DNA from: Chaetoderma sp. LZ-2023a
Taxonomy: Eukaryota > Mollusca > Caudofoveata > Chaetodermatida > Chaetodermatidae
Assembly: GCA_034401795.1 (NCBI GenBank)
Contig: CM067369.1
Location: 138,706,496 to 138,770,495, forward strand
DNA length: 64,000 nucleotides
Direction: 5' to 3'
Part shown: piece by piece, positions 23,901 through 30,346 of the stretch
How the letters are laid out: each line of letters starts with the position of its first letter
Numbering within the stretch: the first letter of the stretch is position 1
Notes under the pieces: generated by a model
The model's database searches: none
What the model saw: only the letters and a program-made list of their open reading frames with translations
Told to the model about the DNA's origin: nothing
Made by a program: the position numbers and the translations under genes

Positions 23901-24216
23901 AAGTGCGGAAAGCTGATATTTTTCGTATTTCTTAACTCGAAAGGGTTAACTCCATCAAAAATTGACGTATACGCCTGAAACTCGAACTTGGTCTGTAACT
24001 TCTCATAACAAAGCAATCAACCAATTCTCAGTTGGTTCCCCCCCCCCTCCGGTTTTACCGGTAGGGGACTAATAAACTGCCACATGGCGGGGAAATTGCA
24101 TTATTCTTGTAGTATTTCCTTACGGTTTTTCCAGCATTGTCAAGTCCCAAGATAATAACAAAGAATTCATCTTTTTGGAACATGTACTTCCATAATCCTG
24201 ACATCAGCGTGTACAT
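2835..24216 (-). CDS. ARFRP1: ARFRP1, ARF-related small GTPase, complete seven-exon gene
   Basis: Seven exons read on the minus strand join in frame: 24216-24124, 21462-21375, 20425-20343, 17553-17472, 15704-15634, 5560-5460 and 2925-2835. They total 609 nt, giving 202 residues plus a TGA stop; the vertebrate protein is of about this length. All six introns are GT-AG (2661, 949, 2789, 1767, 10073 and 2534 bp). G-domain motifs visible are the P-loop GLDNAGKT (24-31), the switch-1 region TTTVGLN (54-60), WDLGGQE, NKQD and SAL. The amino terminus MYTLMSGLWKYMFQKDE has no glycine at position 2, so it lacks the ARF myristoylation site, as known for ARFRP1 and its yeast counterpart Arl3. Family knowledge: a trans-Golgi GTPase that acts upstream of ARL1 and golgin recruitment. 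Nothing in the exons is broken, so the gene is probably functional. DIRS-A sits in intron 5 in the sense orientation. Confidence 0.93.
3063..4800 (+). repeat. ~615-bp tandem array, about 2.7 units, in ARFRP1 intron 6
   Basis: It begins with the palindromic edge AGCTCACCTGG .. CCAAGTGAGCT at 3063-3100. The phrases CTTCTCCAGAACCGCTGAAGGG (about 3430 and 4043, degenerate near 4652) and GTTTGTTCAAGGGAACTTGATTGG recur with a period of 610-618 bp. The third unit is partial. Reading frames inside it are repeat shadows. Confidence 0.85.
4905..5130. repeat. FB1 foldback copy in ARFRP1 intron 6
   Basis: Diverged arms around CCTGGCTCAATGACCGAGCCAG, flanked by the family phrase AACTGGCCTCTGTAG. Confidence 0.72.
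5185..5275. repeat. Foldback family 2 (FB2) copy
   Basis: Inverted arms AAATATTTTCAAAACAAAG..GAAAGTTG and CAACTTTC..TTGTTTTCAAAATATT. They lie between the FB1 copy and ARFRP1 exon 6. Confidence 0.65.
5369..5412. repeat. CCA/CCCA microsatellite in ARFRP1 intron 6
   Basis: A run of CCACCACCACCACCATC with CCCA variants, immediately 3' (in gene orientation) of ARFRP1 exon 6. Confidence 0.8.
5460..5560 (-). CDS. ARFRP1: ARFRP1 exon 6 (SAL motif)
   Basis: 101 nt encoding residues 140-172 plus two bases of glycine 173. It contains VADIRKVFHEC and the G5-type ISAL. The acceptor is TTCTGTAG and the donor GTATGT. A CCA-rich microsatellite lies just 3' in intron 6. Confidence 0.92.
5763..5993. repeat. 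FB1 foldback copy, near-complete unit
   Basis: Runs from CCCTTTAACACTCACATCAGCC to GGCTTAAAGGGTTAA, so the whole ~230-bp unit is visible. It carries terminal CCTTTAAC-type repeats, long arms and the core CTGGCTCGATAACCGAGCCAG, which is a near-perfect palindrome. Confidence 0.85.
6222..6420 (-). repeat. DIRS-A right inverted terminal repeat
   Basis: Inverted match to 13155-13324 over about 165 bp, plus about 35 terminal bp (GCAGGAAATGTCAATTTCCC) absent from the left end. Contains the hairpin CGGGTACTCGGC / GCCGAGTACCCG. Confidence 0.9.
6472..6573 (-). repeat. DIRS-A internal complementary region
   Basis: Reads GTAACAGAATGGTGAGTATT .. GACATTTCCTGCAT, then TCTCCTTCGATCAATACTCACC. The complements of the right and left extremities of the element are thus joined. 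This is the DIRS hallmark thought to template circularisation. Confidence 0.9.
7075..8112 (-). CDS. DIRS-A tyrosine recombinase (YR)
   Basis: About 345 residues in the -1 frame relative to pol, overlapping its end by about 195 nt. The frame is also open upstream to 9567 over RT/RNase H, so the real start is uncertain. An N-terminal core-binding region (AADFIAAARRRSTFKSYNN) is followed by the catalytic domain. Box I arginine is in SSARRRSEIH, box II HxxR in AHDVRG, the W in AQWH, and the nucleophile tyrosine in FTDYYMRD. It ends LALAVLKR then stop at 7075. All four catalytic positions are present, so this is the only recombinase in the window that looks intact. It would join the circular DNA intermediate to the genome. 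Confidence 0.85.
   Translation of the reverse strand, partial: NVQIDCVDVVKQRSTSEVFSRQAADFIAAARRRSTFKSYNNKVNRFADWCEEKGIDTFQSTIQQIADFLCELFFTGLAPVTIAGYKSALASVIPCLANWDSPEVAQLNVMLKGMSNLRMRQPVVIPAWSLSLVLNVLAKHPFEPLRSASLKHLTLKGCFLLAASSARRRSEIHPLSAERNRFIVSGEGLRLLPRAEFMSKNQSLRYPGKPIIIPKLTRFDRDASVWCPVRALTKYKKRTDSLRSNDRHLWICHKKPYGAASMDTISRWVVECIQTTHEMATGHQVQGVRAHDVRGIAASTALYNGVPLEDIMAVAQWHCESSFTDYYMRDVSDSANPLALAVLKR
7917..10229 (-). CDS. DIRS-A pol: reverse transcriptase, RNase H and Dam-like methyltransferase
   Basis: Open for 770 codons. The RT part has WRPILNLRPLN, motif A SIDLKDTYFHIP, LPFGLSTAPRVFT and the active site YIDDWLLKA. RNase H follows with YTDASLEGWG, the glutamate in NLLEMMAVELAL, RSDNSTVVSYINRQGGT and LADALSRR, which supply the D-E-D-D set. 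Next comes a segment resembling phage-type Dam methylases (VDLFATKENAQ, DALAISWRG, YAYPPT, LLIAPYWPSRAWF), as known for DIRS1-type elements, although the NPPY-type motif reads YPPT. The frame overlaps the end of ORF1 and passes through an 11-nt G run (10005-10015) before the RT. Catalytic residues look intact. The alanine after motif A is threonine here. Confidence 0.88.
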   Translation of the reverse strand: MLLLTALEVGRARGRVRVRPQRADRRGRSVPEGTQAPFISAWTAPVRQEQRCQLYPSCLERNGSHSLSLRKRGGGWTASRTTPLDVEASMVGGRLMRFVEAWRGVTSDSLVLGWLSQGYMPEWWDFPPQNLSLAPVWTPVPREPDKLEAVQKEVSGLLLKGAIKPANRNTPGFYSNMFLVPTSTGGWRPILNLRPLNWFIHTPRFQMETPRSVMAGLRKGMWCVSIDLKDTYFHIPMNRSWHRFLRFAFQNQVWEFTVLPFGLSTAPRVFTRVVLAVTAFLRKENVALHTYIDDWLLKADSAARLNVDTALTLKLLSDLGWIVNEEKSELTPTQHFVYLGMRFDLEEGRVYPSEPRVVSLLAILRSFRVGNHIQARRFLQMLGMMVSMEQVIPYAALMRRPIQLYLMSLWKQRTDPLSKLVPVLEPIISHLLWWKQRQNLLIGVSLHLPHPQLSVYTDASLEGWGACLGEHQVSGTWTLPESQLHINLLEMMAVELALEEFLPMIRGKVILIRSDNSTVVSYINRQGGTRSPTLCIRVWHLIQWCRNYSVVLKAAHIPGRLNILADALSRRQRILPTEWSLNPPVLRRIFEHWGKPNVDLFATKENAQIMTYVSPIPDPNAVDTDALAISWRGMHAYAYPPTILLPKVLVNVREEPCLVLLIAPYWPSRAWFTDLLDLLVENPVQLPEIPNIISQAKGRFLHELPEMFKLTAWMLSNNVPRRKSFLDRLLISSRLREGGQPSSHITTRLTDLQTGVKKRVLIPFNPLFSK
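10135..12267 (-). pseudogene. DIRS-A ORF1 (gag-like), one nonsense codon
   Basis: A structural-protein candidate. The frame opens after a splice-acceptor-like TATTTTATAG at 12268 and runs through a cysteine cluster (CDDCHKF.., then C-x2-C-x2-C-x5-C-x2-C-x2-W). A long Pro/Gly/Ser-rich acidic middle follows, then a helical segment (about 10700-10400) and a lysine-rich tail with GKGKGKGK. The first ATG after the acceptor is at 12216. A TGA at 10653-10651 replaces a TGT cysteine codon present in DIRS-D; reading resumes in the same frame to 10135. It overlaps the start of pol. Function as a nucleocapsid-like protein is inferred from position and from the Cys cluster and basic tail; no known gag fold is evident. 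Confidence 0.75.
13155..13324 (-). repeat. DIRS-A left inverted terminal repeat
   Basis: Ends CAGAATGGTGAGTATTGATCGAAGGAGAA at the junction with intron DNA. A 14-bp internal deletion relative to the other terminal repeats lies near 13270. Confidence 0.88.
13325..14930. other. ARFRP1 intron 5 remainder, no gene seen
   Basis: AT-rich intron DNA between DIRS-A and the next FB1 copy. A short stretch at 13975-14000 (ATAAATGACACT..GCCAGTGTCCCCATCT) also occurs near 2521-2550, so it is a dispersed repeat fragment. No exon-like sequence was recognised. Confidence 0.5.
14931..15167. repeat. FB1 foldback copy, near-complete, inverted relative to 5763
   Basis: Starts CCTTTAACCC and ends GGTAAAGGGTAAA. 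The core is ATGACTGGCTCGGTTATCGAGCCAGTCAT with conserved arms. It lies between DIRS-A and ARFRP1 exon 5. Confidence 0.85.
15495..15600. repeat. FB2 foldback copy beside ARFRP1 exon 5
   Basis: Arms AAATATTTTGAAAACAATTTGAC..GAAAGGTATTGGTGG and CCACCAATAACTTTCAGTC..TTGTTTTCAAAATATTT, ending about 35 bp from the exon 5 donor. Confidence 0.8.
15634..15704 (-). CDS. ARFRP1: ARFRP1 exon 5 (NKQD)
   Basis: 71 nt covering residues 116-139. It contains the guanine-specificity motif NKQD within VPLLVLCNKQDLH. The acceptor is CTTACAG and the donor GTGAGT. The following intron is 10 kb because it holds DIRS-A. Confidence 0.92.
15930..16360. repeat. Cluster of diverged FB2 copies in ARFRP1 intron 4
   Basis: Three foldback copies at about 15930-16005, 16095-16175 and 16245-16350. 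Each shows a TTTTGAAA..AATTTGACTG arm and its inverse TCAAATTA..TTTCAAA. Confidence 0.65.
17472..17553 (-). CDS. ARFRP1: ARFRP1 exon 4
   Basis: 82 nt encoding residues 89-115 plus one base of codon 116: YYAESHGIIYIIDSADNER and then LHESKLAF. The acceptor is TTCTCTGCAG and the donor GTAAGA. A large foldback repeat begins about 45 bp upstream of the exon (in gene orientation). Confidence 0.92.
17595..17745. repeat. Extended FB2 palindrome immediately upstream of ARFRP1 exon 4
   Basis: TTAACATGTTTCCAAAACAAAA at the left is matched by TTTTGTTTTGGAAACATGTTAA at the right. Inside are CTGTTGAATATT and AATATTCAACAG. The inverted arms therefore extend well beyond the usual FB2 unit. Confidence 0.82.
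18311..18722. mobile_element. Putative hAT-like non-autonomous element with TTCCCTGA repeats
   Basis: The terminal inverted repeats CAGGGTTCCCAGCAC and (inverted) CAGTGTTCCCAGCCAC bound 412 bp rich in TTCCCTGA-type words. hAT ends typically start CAG. No convincing 8-bp target duplication is visible, so the class is tentative. Confidence 0.45.
19010..19105. repeat. FB2 foldback copy in ARFRP1 intron 3
   Basis: TTCAATATTTTAAAGCTAATTTGACTGAGAG, with GTTGCTGCC-TTAGGCAGCAAC at the centre and the inverse arm ending AATATTCAACAG. Confidence 0.82.
19370..19680 (-). pseudogene. Non-LTR retrotransposon reverse transcriptase tail, decayed
   Basis: On the minus strand a frame reads FGHVVRMPEDTSAHRALYKS, then RRGRNC.. 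and RGDVKKTRLG. This is the characteristic GHV-RMP module near the C-terminus of non-LTR reverse transcriptases. A preceding IRKRR segment lies in another frame and a TAG interrupts the end, so it is dead debris in ARFRP1 intron 3. Confidence 0.55.
20055..20157. repeat. FB2 foldback copy in ARFRP1 intron 3
   Basis: CTGTTGAATATTTTGAAACT is the left arm; GTTGCTGCCTATGGCAGCAAC is the central palindrome; AATTACTTTCAAAATATT is the right arm. Confidence 0.82.
20343..20425 (-). CDS. ARFRP1: ARFRP1 exon 3 (switch 2, WDLGGQE)
   Basis: 83 nt covering residues 61-88. It carries FWDLGGQEELQSLWDN, the conserved G3 motif and switch 2 region. The acceptor is CTTCTCTAG and the donor GTATGT. Confidence 0.93.
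20930..21210. repeat. Dispersed ~280-bp repeat, partner at 35420-35710
   Basis: Shares with 35420-35710 the phrases ATTGTATGTTTTTGCTATTTAA, CAAATTAGTTTCAAAATATTCAACAG, GTTTTCTGGAAATTGATA and TTAGCTAGAGATTGGCGGGG in the same order. It contains a half FB2 unit. Confidence 0.78.
21375..21462 (-). CDS. ARFRP1: ARFRP1 exon 2 (switch 1 region)
   Basis: 88 nt encoding residues 32-60 plus one base of codon 61. It begins TYLEQTKTKFNKKYK and ends TTTVGLN. The acceptor is a T-rich tract ending TTTTAG; the donor is GTGAGT. Confidence 0.93.
22030..22250. repeat. FB1 foldback copy in ARFRP1 intron 1
   Basis: Arms around GACTGGCTCATTTATCGAGCC, with a short internal repeat of GAGCCA at the centre. Flank CACTGCAGAGGATGGTTTTGAC is family sequence. 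Confidence 0.78.
22977..24032. repeat. ~160-bp tandem satellite, about 6.5 copies, in ARFRP1 intron 1
   Basis: The marker GTCGAAAGG (or variants) recurs at about 23138, 23299, 23461, 23613, 23773 and 23936, giving steps of 161, 162, 152, 160 and 163 bp. Each unit also carries CATAACTCCAT, CTGTAACTTCTCATAA and GTGCGGAAA. Units are diverged but collinear. Confidence 0.88.
24124..24216 (-). CDS. ARFRP1: ARFRP1 exon 1 (start codon and P-loop)
   Basis: 93 nt, residues 1-31, from ATG at 24216 to the threonine of GLDNAGKT, followed by a GTAAGG donor. A phase-0 junction within the P-loop joins to exon 2, which also begins with threonine. The length and the MFQKDE stretch match ARFRP1 rather than ARF or other ARL proteins. 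Confidence 0.93.
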
Positions 24217-24333
24217 CACCGCTGGCGATGATAGGTACAGTACGGAAACGCGGGGATTCCCCCCCCCCCCCTAAATTGCACTGCGTGTGAGTCAACAGCC
24301 TTATGTACAATATTTACAAATTTATATACAGAT
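24217..24333 (-). promoter_or_regulatory. Short gap between the DIRS-B recombinase stop and the ARFRP1 ATG
   Basis: Only 117 bp separate the end of the DIRS-B recombinase reading frame from the ARFRP1 start codon. On the ARFRP1 strand this gap has a TATATAAA word at 24328-24321, then a run of about 13 G, then GC-richer leader sequence. Either the ARFRP1 start site lies here, or a non-coding first exon lies further upstream within or beyond the retroelement. No conventional promoter is visible otherwise. Confidence 0.35.
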
Positions 24334-25360
24334 TTAACGTTTATGTAAAATCGATAAGGCAAGTGGATTTGACGTGTCACGTAGGTAATGATCTGTAAAA
24401 CTAGCCTCAGTGCCATTGTGCTACTGACAAAATGTCATCCACCGGCACTCCGTTAAACAGAGCCGTGGATGTCACTACGCCACGGACACTGTGAGCCTTG
24501 GCCATGTCAACTTGTTTACCCGTGGCGGCTTTGTGGCAATGCTGGATGCATTCCACAATCCACCTAGAAATGGTATCTTTAGAAGCTCGCCCATGGGGTT
24601 CAATGTAAGATAGCCATAAAGCACTAGGGTCCATCCGCCATTCCTGTGTACGTTGTTTATAACACGTTAATGCACGGACTGGACACCAAGCCTTTGAATT
24701 AGGATCAAACCTAGACAAAGCGGCTAAAACTATAGGCTGACCAGGATATTTTAAAGACTGGTAGTTCGCCATAAAGTTAACTCTAGGTAGAAGGCCGTCC
24801 CCTGTCACCATAAAATGGTCCGGCTCTGCTGACAAAGCATGTATTTCACTTCTTCGTCTGGCTGAAGCTGCAGCAATCAAAAAATTGTTTTAAGCGTCAA
24901 CATTTTCATGGAAATGGAGCTTAGTCGTTCAAAGGGTTTATCTGCTAATACATGATGTACTAATGATAACCTCCAAGACGGAATCACTGGAGGATTCCTT
25001 GGTCTTAGATTACCCATGTCTTTGATTAAAGTATTTAGATTACATACTTCATCACTTCCCCTAATAGCCAAGCAAGGGATAATTGACATTAAACCTGACT
25101 AGTATTCAGCAATAGTTAGGCTTGAGGCTATAGGCATAAAAAATGTGACAGAGGAAATCGGCTACTACCTGAATAGATGCTTCCATTGGATTAATACATC
25201 TTTTTGAGCACCATTCAGCAAATCTGTTGATTTTATAATTATATGCTCTGGCGGTTGACCCCATTCTGGCTTTTGCCATAAACATGGCTGCTTGCTCAGA
25301 AAAAAACCCCTTAACTGCTGATTCCTTGACAACATCCACGCAGTCAATTGGAACATTGAT
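24334..25360 (-). pseudogene. DIRS-B tyrosine recombinase, frameshifted
   Basis: Three collinear blocks: AAMFMAKARMGSTARAYNYK.. (25339-25106), SIIPCLAIRGSDE.. (25089-24877) and SARRRSEIHALSAE.. (24880-24407). The last contains HSVRG, a variant HxxR box, and SVAQWH. A one-base loss after WH puts the nucleophile segment FTDHYLRD and the terminal LALSILHKR into another frame, ending in TAA at 24334. Confidence 0.7.
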
Positions 25361-27500
25361 GGGTTGTTGTGCAAGGCCTTGCCCTGGAAGATTATGTGTC
25401 CATCAGAGGCAGATCTGTATACCATGATCGGCTTGGCCAATTTGTGGCGATCAGAAGCACTTGGCATTCCTGCTGCCTGACTTTCTGGAGAACTTTTGGA
25501 ATCAGGATTGCTGGCGGGAATGCGTATGCATACATTCCCTCCCCGCTGATAGCTAACGTATCTATTGCGATAGTGCTCGGATCTGGAATCGGAGAGACGT
25601 ACGTCGTCATCTTCGCATTTTTGTTCGTTGCGAATAAATCTATGTTGGGCTTGCCCCAGTGGTTGAACAGGCGATCCGCCACATTTTGATTGTTGCCATT
25701 CCGTGGGAAGAATGCTCATTCTTCGGCTCAATGACTCTGCTACTAGATTTAGCCTTCCCGGAATATGAACTGCTTTCAGGGAAATCCCATGATCTAGGCA
25801 CCAGCAAAGCAGTTTCCACGTCTTCATACAGAGACTGGGCGACTTCGTTCCGCCTGGCGGTTTATGTAAGTCACTACTGTTGTATTGTCTGATCGAACCA
25901 GAACACTCTTGCCCTTGACCTTCTCTAGGAAGTGTTCCATGGCTAAGACTACTGCTCGAATTTCCAGCAGATTGATATGTTCTCTTGACTGATCCAGATT
26001 CCAAAGCCCTGATACTTTGTTTTCTTCCAGGCAAGCTCACCATCCCTTCATTGATGCATCTGTGTACATCGTCAACTGAGGGTGGGGAGGTGACAACGTC
26101 ACCCTCGCCAGGAGATTTTCTCTCTTCATCCACCATTGAAGGTGGTGAATAAGAGGTTCCAACACAGGACACCTTTGAGTCCAGGAAACCCGTACTCTGG
26201 GTCCACTGTGTCATGAGATATAACTGGATCGGCCGCCGGCGTAAGGCTGCCTGAGGAATGACTGGTTCCAAAGAAACCATCAACCCCAACATTCTCAAGT
26301 AGACCCATGCCAGGACATGCCGACTGTTGCACACTGACTGTATGACTGAGATGAGTATTTCTACTCTCTCTTGAGATGGATAAACATATCCTATCTCTAG
26401 ATCGAAGAACATGCCCAGGTACACAAACTTCTGGGATGGAGTCAGCTCTGACTTTTGAAAGTTGATTATCCAGCCTAGATCTGTAAGAGTTTTCAAAACC
26501 ATCTCCAGATTTGCTGATAGACTTTTTTTAGTGTCTGCTTTTAACAGTCAGTCGTCTATGTACGTGTGGATTGCTACGTGTCTCCTGCAGAGGTATGACG
26601 TCATAGCTTGGACCACTTGAGTGAAGACCCAAGCAGCCATCGATATACCAAATGGGAGAACCCTGAATTCCCATTGGCGGCCCTGAAATGTAAATCTCAG
26701 GAACCGACGAAAGCTCTTCGCAATGGGAATGTGAAAATAGGCATCTTTTAGATCTATTGATGCTGTCCAACATCCCTTCCTCAATCCTGCTAACACCGTT
26801 CTCACAGTTTCCATTTTGATGTGAGGATAAACCTGTTCAGGTTGAGAATCGGTCTCCACCCTCCAGTGCTTTTTGTCACTAGGAACACGGTTGAATAATA
26901 ACCCGGACATTTTTGTGCCGGTTGAATAGCGTGTTTTAGTATGAGGGATTGAATTTCTTCCTCTATACACAGCCGTTGATCTGGATCTCTTGGATTTTGA
27001 GTCCAGATCGGAACCAGAGACAGGCGCGATGGCTGATTTGAAATCCAGTCGGGATGGTAACTGACTGAAAGCCATCGCAAGACTGAGCGGTTCTGAGTAA
27101 CCCGCTCCCACTCTTGCATGTGGAAGGCCAGACGGCCTCCCACGGGTGCACCTAAGGATTGAGGTGGACCCGAGAAGTGCAAGAGAAGCCCTGTCTCTGG
27201 CGGCTGTCCTAGCAGCACTGGTGTGGTTTTTTCGAGAGGTGACCCATCAGGTTCGGCTCCCATGACCAGAAACCCACGCTCCTCTACCAGCGCCATGCAC
27301 ACCTCGGTACGCAGGCTGTCTGGCGGGTTGCGCTGGAGGAGCCTGCACTCCCCCCCCCCCCATAGCTGGCTTACACTGTCGTTGCCGTAGCCGATGCTGC
27401 ATAGGTTGTTGGCCTCTGACAAGGCCACCACCACTTCTAGCCTGCTGAGGGTGGACGGCAGGGGGCGTGGCTCGAACACGCTCCTTGCAGAGCACTTCAA
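25165..27500 (-). pseudogene. DIRS-B pol (RT/RNase H/methyltransferase), broken
   Basis: RT segments include SIDLKDAYFHIP, LPFGISMAAWVFT and the active site HTYIDD. The next codon, tryptophan in the relatives, is TGA at 26550-26548. After that the frame reads DLGWIINFQKSELTPSQ, then slips. RNase H coding (PGGTKSPSL, VHIPGRLNLVAESLSRR) and the methyltransferase region (WGKPNIDLFATNKNA) alternate frames. A run of about 12-13 C on the plus strand near 27350 lies in the ORF1/pol overlap. Confidence 0.7.
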
Positions 27501-29235
27501 ACTGCTCTCGCAGCGCCCTCTGGCTGTTCACCAGGTTTACGGTTTGTTGGAGGTGCAGGCATCCTTCACCTGCAAACAACCCTGGACCTGCCATCGGCAT
27601 CCAAAGAAGCCGATTGTACAGGTCCTGCGAGGGGCACAAATTGTCAAGGGCAAATGTATGTCTCGCCCGTAAACTCCTGGTTACGGATCTCATCATGCAG
27701 TCCAGAGCCAAGTTAATGCTGTCCTGGATGGCTCTCTGGACTGCAAGAGAGGTTTGGAGGGCCACGGATGCTGCTACTACCCCCTGCAGCAGCTGGGAAA
27801 CGTGCGAGAGAGCCGAGATGGCTCCTCTCGTACTTTCCTCCGTGTCCCACAGCGCGGAATTAGCGTTGCGCAGGGCGCTAGCGCACAAGGGTCCCGTGTC
27901 AGACTGGGACCAAGGCAGCGTGTCTTCGCCCAAAGTCCCAAGGCTTTGGAACGACGCCATACTTCTGATATAGATCAGAACTTATACGGCAGCGCCGTGC
28001 CACCTCGTGAGGGGCCTTCGCAAGGCGTCCCTTCGGCAGAATGGACGTCTCTGCCGCAGCGAACATATTAACGATATGCTCCGCATATGGCAGAGATGGC
28101 ATGGTGCTCGTAACCGGTTTCCCTCCCAACCACGGGTGTTGGTCCCGCTGGGAAGCCGGTGGATCCACCTGGAGTTCTGGCTTGATGTTCACCAGCCATT
28201 GGCAAGCATCCAACCAGTCTTCCTCGGTGACCACCTGTGAATGTTCGACGAGCCTAGGGCCTTCATCGTCCTCAACCACATTCACTGGTGGGGTAATGGC
28301 CGGAGCTGAAGATACTCCTGGATGGCCAGGGAAGCCATACGGACCCGCAAGGGACGGCATGGCTTGTGCCGTGGCTATTCCAAGAGCCGGATCTATGGTG
28401 TCATGGGAGCTAAAAACATGACGTCACAGTCCGGGCCTTCCTCACGGTAACTCTCGGCAAGCCGAGGGATACGGTATGGATGGCCATCGGCTTCTAGCCG
28501 GCCTAGCCGTTGAGCCATGAAACCCACTCCCGAAGAAGTAGTTCCATGGAAAAGGTCACCCATGGGCCCCTGTGGGGGCCCATGGGAATCCATTTCCATC
28601 GACTCATCGGTAGGCCATAACAGCGTCATCTTCTTCCTGCCCAGACAGATTAGACGCCAAGCTTGAAAAGGGATCAAGCTCGGCCTGGGCAGGAGGGGTA
28701 TCATGTGAGGCACTGATACCCTTAGCCTTAGGCTGCTCTAGAGCACTCGATAAGCGAGCGCCCGAGGCCATGGCTTTCACTCCTGGTACCACGGGCGAGG
28801 CAAGCCTCAGTGCCGGACCAACGGGAGCCGTCTCTGGGTCAATAACGAACACTGGTTTGCTAAGAGAACCAGACCCAGAGACGGGAACACTCTGTCCCGG
28901 AGTAAATGAAGAAGACAATGATGACGCTGACCCGGGAAGCAAGCTGCAAAGCAACTACGGGGCAAGATCCGTGATCGTCTTCTTCATTTCTCCCATGGAT
29001 GCCTTCCTCCTCTTACCACACTCTTTTTCCAGACGCCTCTTCTCGTCTGCCGCCCGGTCTTTTACCTGCTGATTTAAAAAACCAATTAACACCTCCACCG
29101 GCCACGACTCACACACATGGCAATTTAGAAGAAGCCCGCACGTACTGCACCTAGTGCATAGTCTCATAAGTCATGACGAAAAAAGCGGGCATTCACAAAA
29201 CGGTGGCAGGAAGGGCACTTGTTCTCAATTACCGT
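27247..29235 (-). pseudogene. DIRS-B ORF1 (gag-like), multiply frameshifted
   Basis: Coding similarity starts right after a strong acceptor, GTGTCTTTTCAG, at 29236. The zinc-cluster first half CPSCHRFVNARFFRHD reads into a TGA; the second half RLCTRCSTCGLLLNCHVCESW is in another frame from 29167. Downstream blocks at 28954-28604, 28360-27899 and 27960-27247 match the ORF1 middle and tail in shifting frames. Position and domain order follow the other DIRS copies. Confidence 0.65.
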
Positions 29236-30346
29236 CTGAAAAGACACAAACGGAAACAATTAGTTTTTAGTTATGACGAACCAAAAAACCAATTGCAGAA
29301 GGCTAATAAGATCCATAAGGAAAACTTTTGACCATCAAATGAAAGATAAGCCAGGCCCATAGAAAAAACTATAGGCATGACAAAAAGTAAACAAATCCTA
29401 AAACCTTGTTATACTCCTTTAAGAAGACAAGGGAGACATAAGAATTTGAACTTGAATGCTTGAAAGGCAAACTTGTTTAGACTTCACAGCTCAAAACAAA
29501 GATTCATTAGTAATTGAACTTTATAAACACAATGAAACTATGCAAACCATCAAGAGAGATAAATAACTCAACACTCAGTCAAAAAACTTCTAAAATATTT
29601 AGAAATAAAATGACTGAATTTTTTTCTCTCTCCTAAATAACCTCCTAAGATCACTTCTGAGGACGAGTGAAGTCTGATAAACAACACAGGAATACCTGAT
29701 CCTGAGTCCAAAACCCTGTGGTGGGGGGAGAATGCGGAAAAATTACTTCTTATGGTAATAATTCCCTCAGCAAACTCATAATAAATTAGAAGGACCCAGA
29801 AACCAAGTATAAATATTGTTTAAAATAAAAGGATACCCTTCGAATATCAGCTCATGTGTCTGAAAAATAAAGCACAACATGCGTTAGCTAATATACAGGC
29901 CTCCCCATAAAAGGACTAGCCTAATAAAGACGTATCCACGAGATAGCGCGAATCCTGGAAATACCATCCGAGTCAACATGCAAATTTTGTATCAATAAAT
30001 TTACTAAAGTACACCTGATGGCTTGGACCAGGAGTATCCTCCGGCGACTTGGCAGCATCAGACATACTAATAATAAGTCAAAGCAAGTTGCAAAACAACT
30101 CAAAGCTTCAAAAGGAATGAAAGCAGCAAAAGCAAGGCTAGAGAGCGTGTTGCAATGGCAGGTCAATATCTTAAGAAGAGAATGAGTCATCCCCGCGCAT
30201 GTGCAAGTTTGGGCTGCACCTCCGCTGGACTGTCAGTTGTGTAACCTGCCCAGTGGGGTTGGTTTCTTTTTAATTCAAAGTATTATTGAAGCTAGGTCGA
30301 TATTTAGGAAATATCATAAAGTATCAGGGTGGTAAGTATACTCTTG

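Noticed and set aside
22977..24032. Regularly spaced repeats as a CRISPR-like array
   Set aside because: Units are contiguous diverged 160-bp tandem copies with no unique spacers, within an animal intron.
29641..29700. CTGAGGACGAG stretch resembling a hammerhead core
   Set aside because: The CUGANGA and GAAA elements are not both present in the right arrangement.
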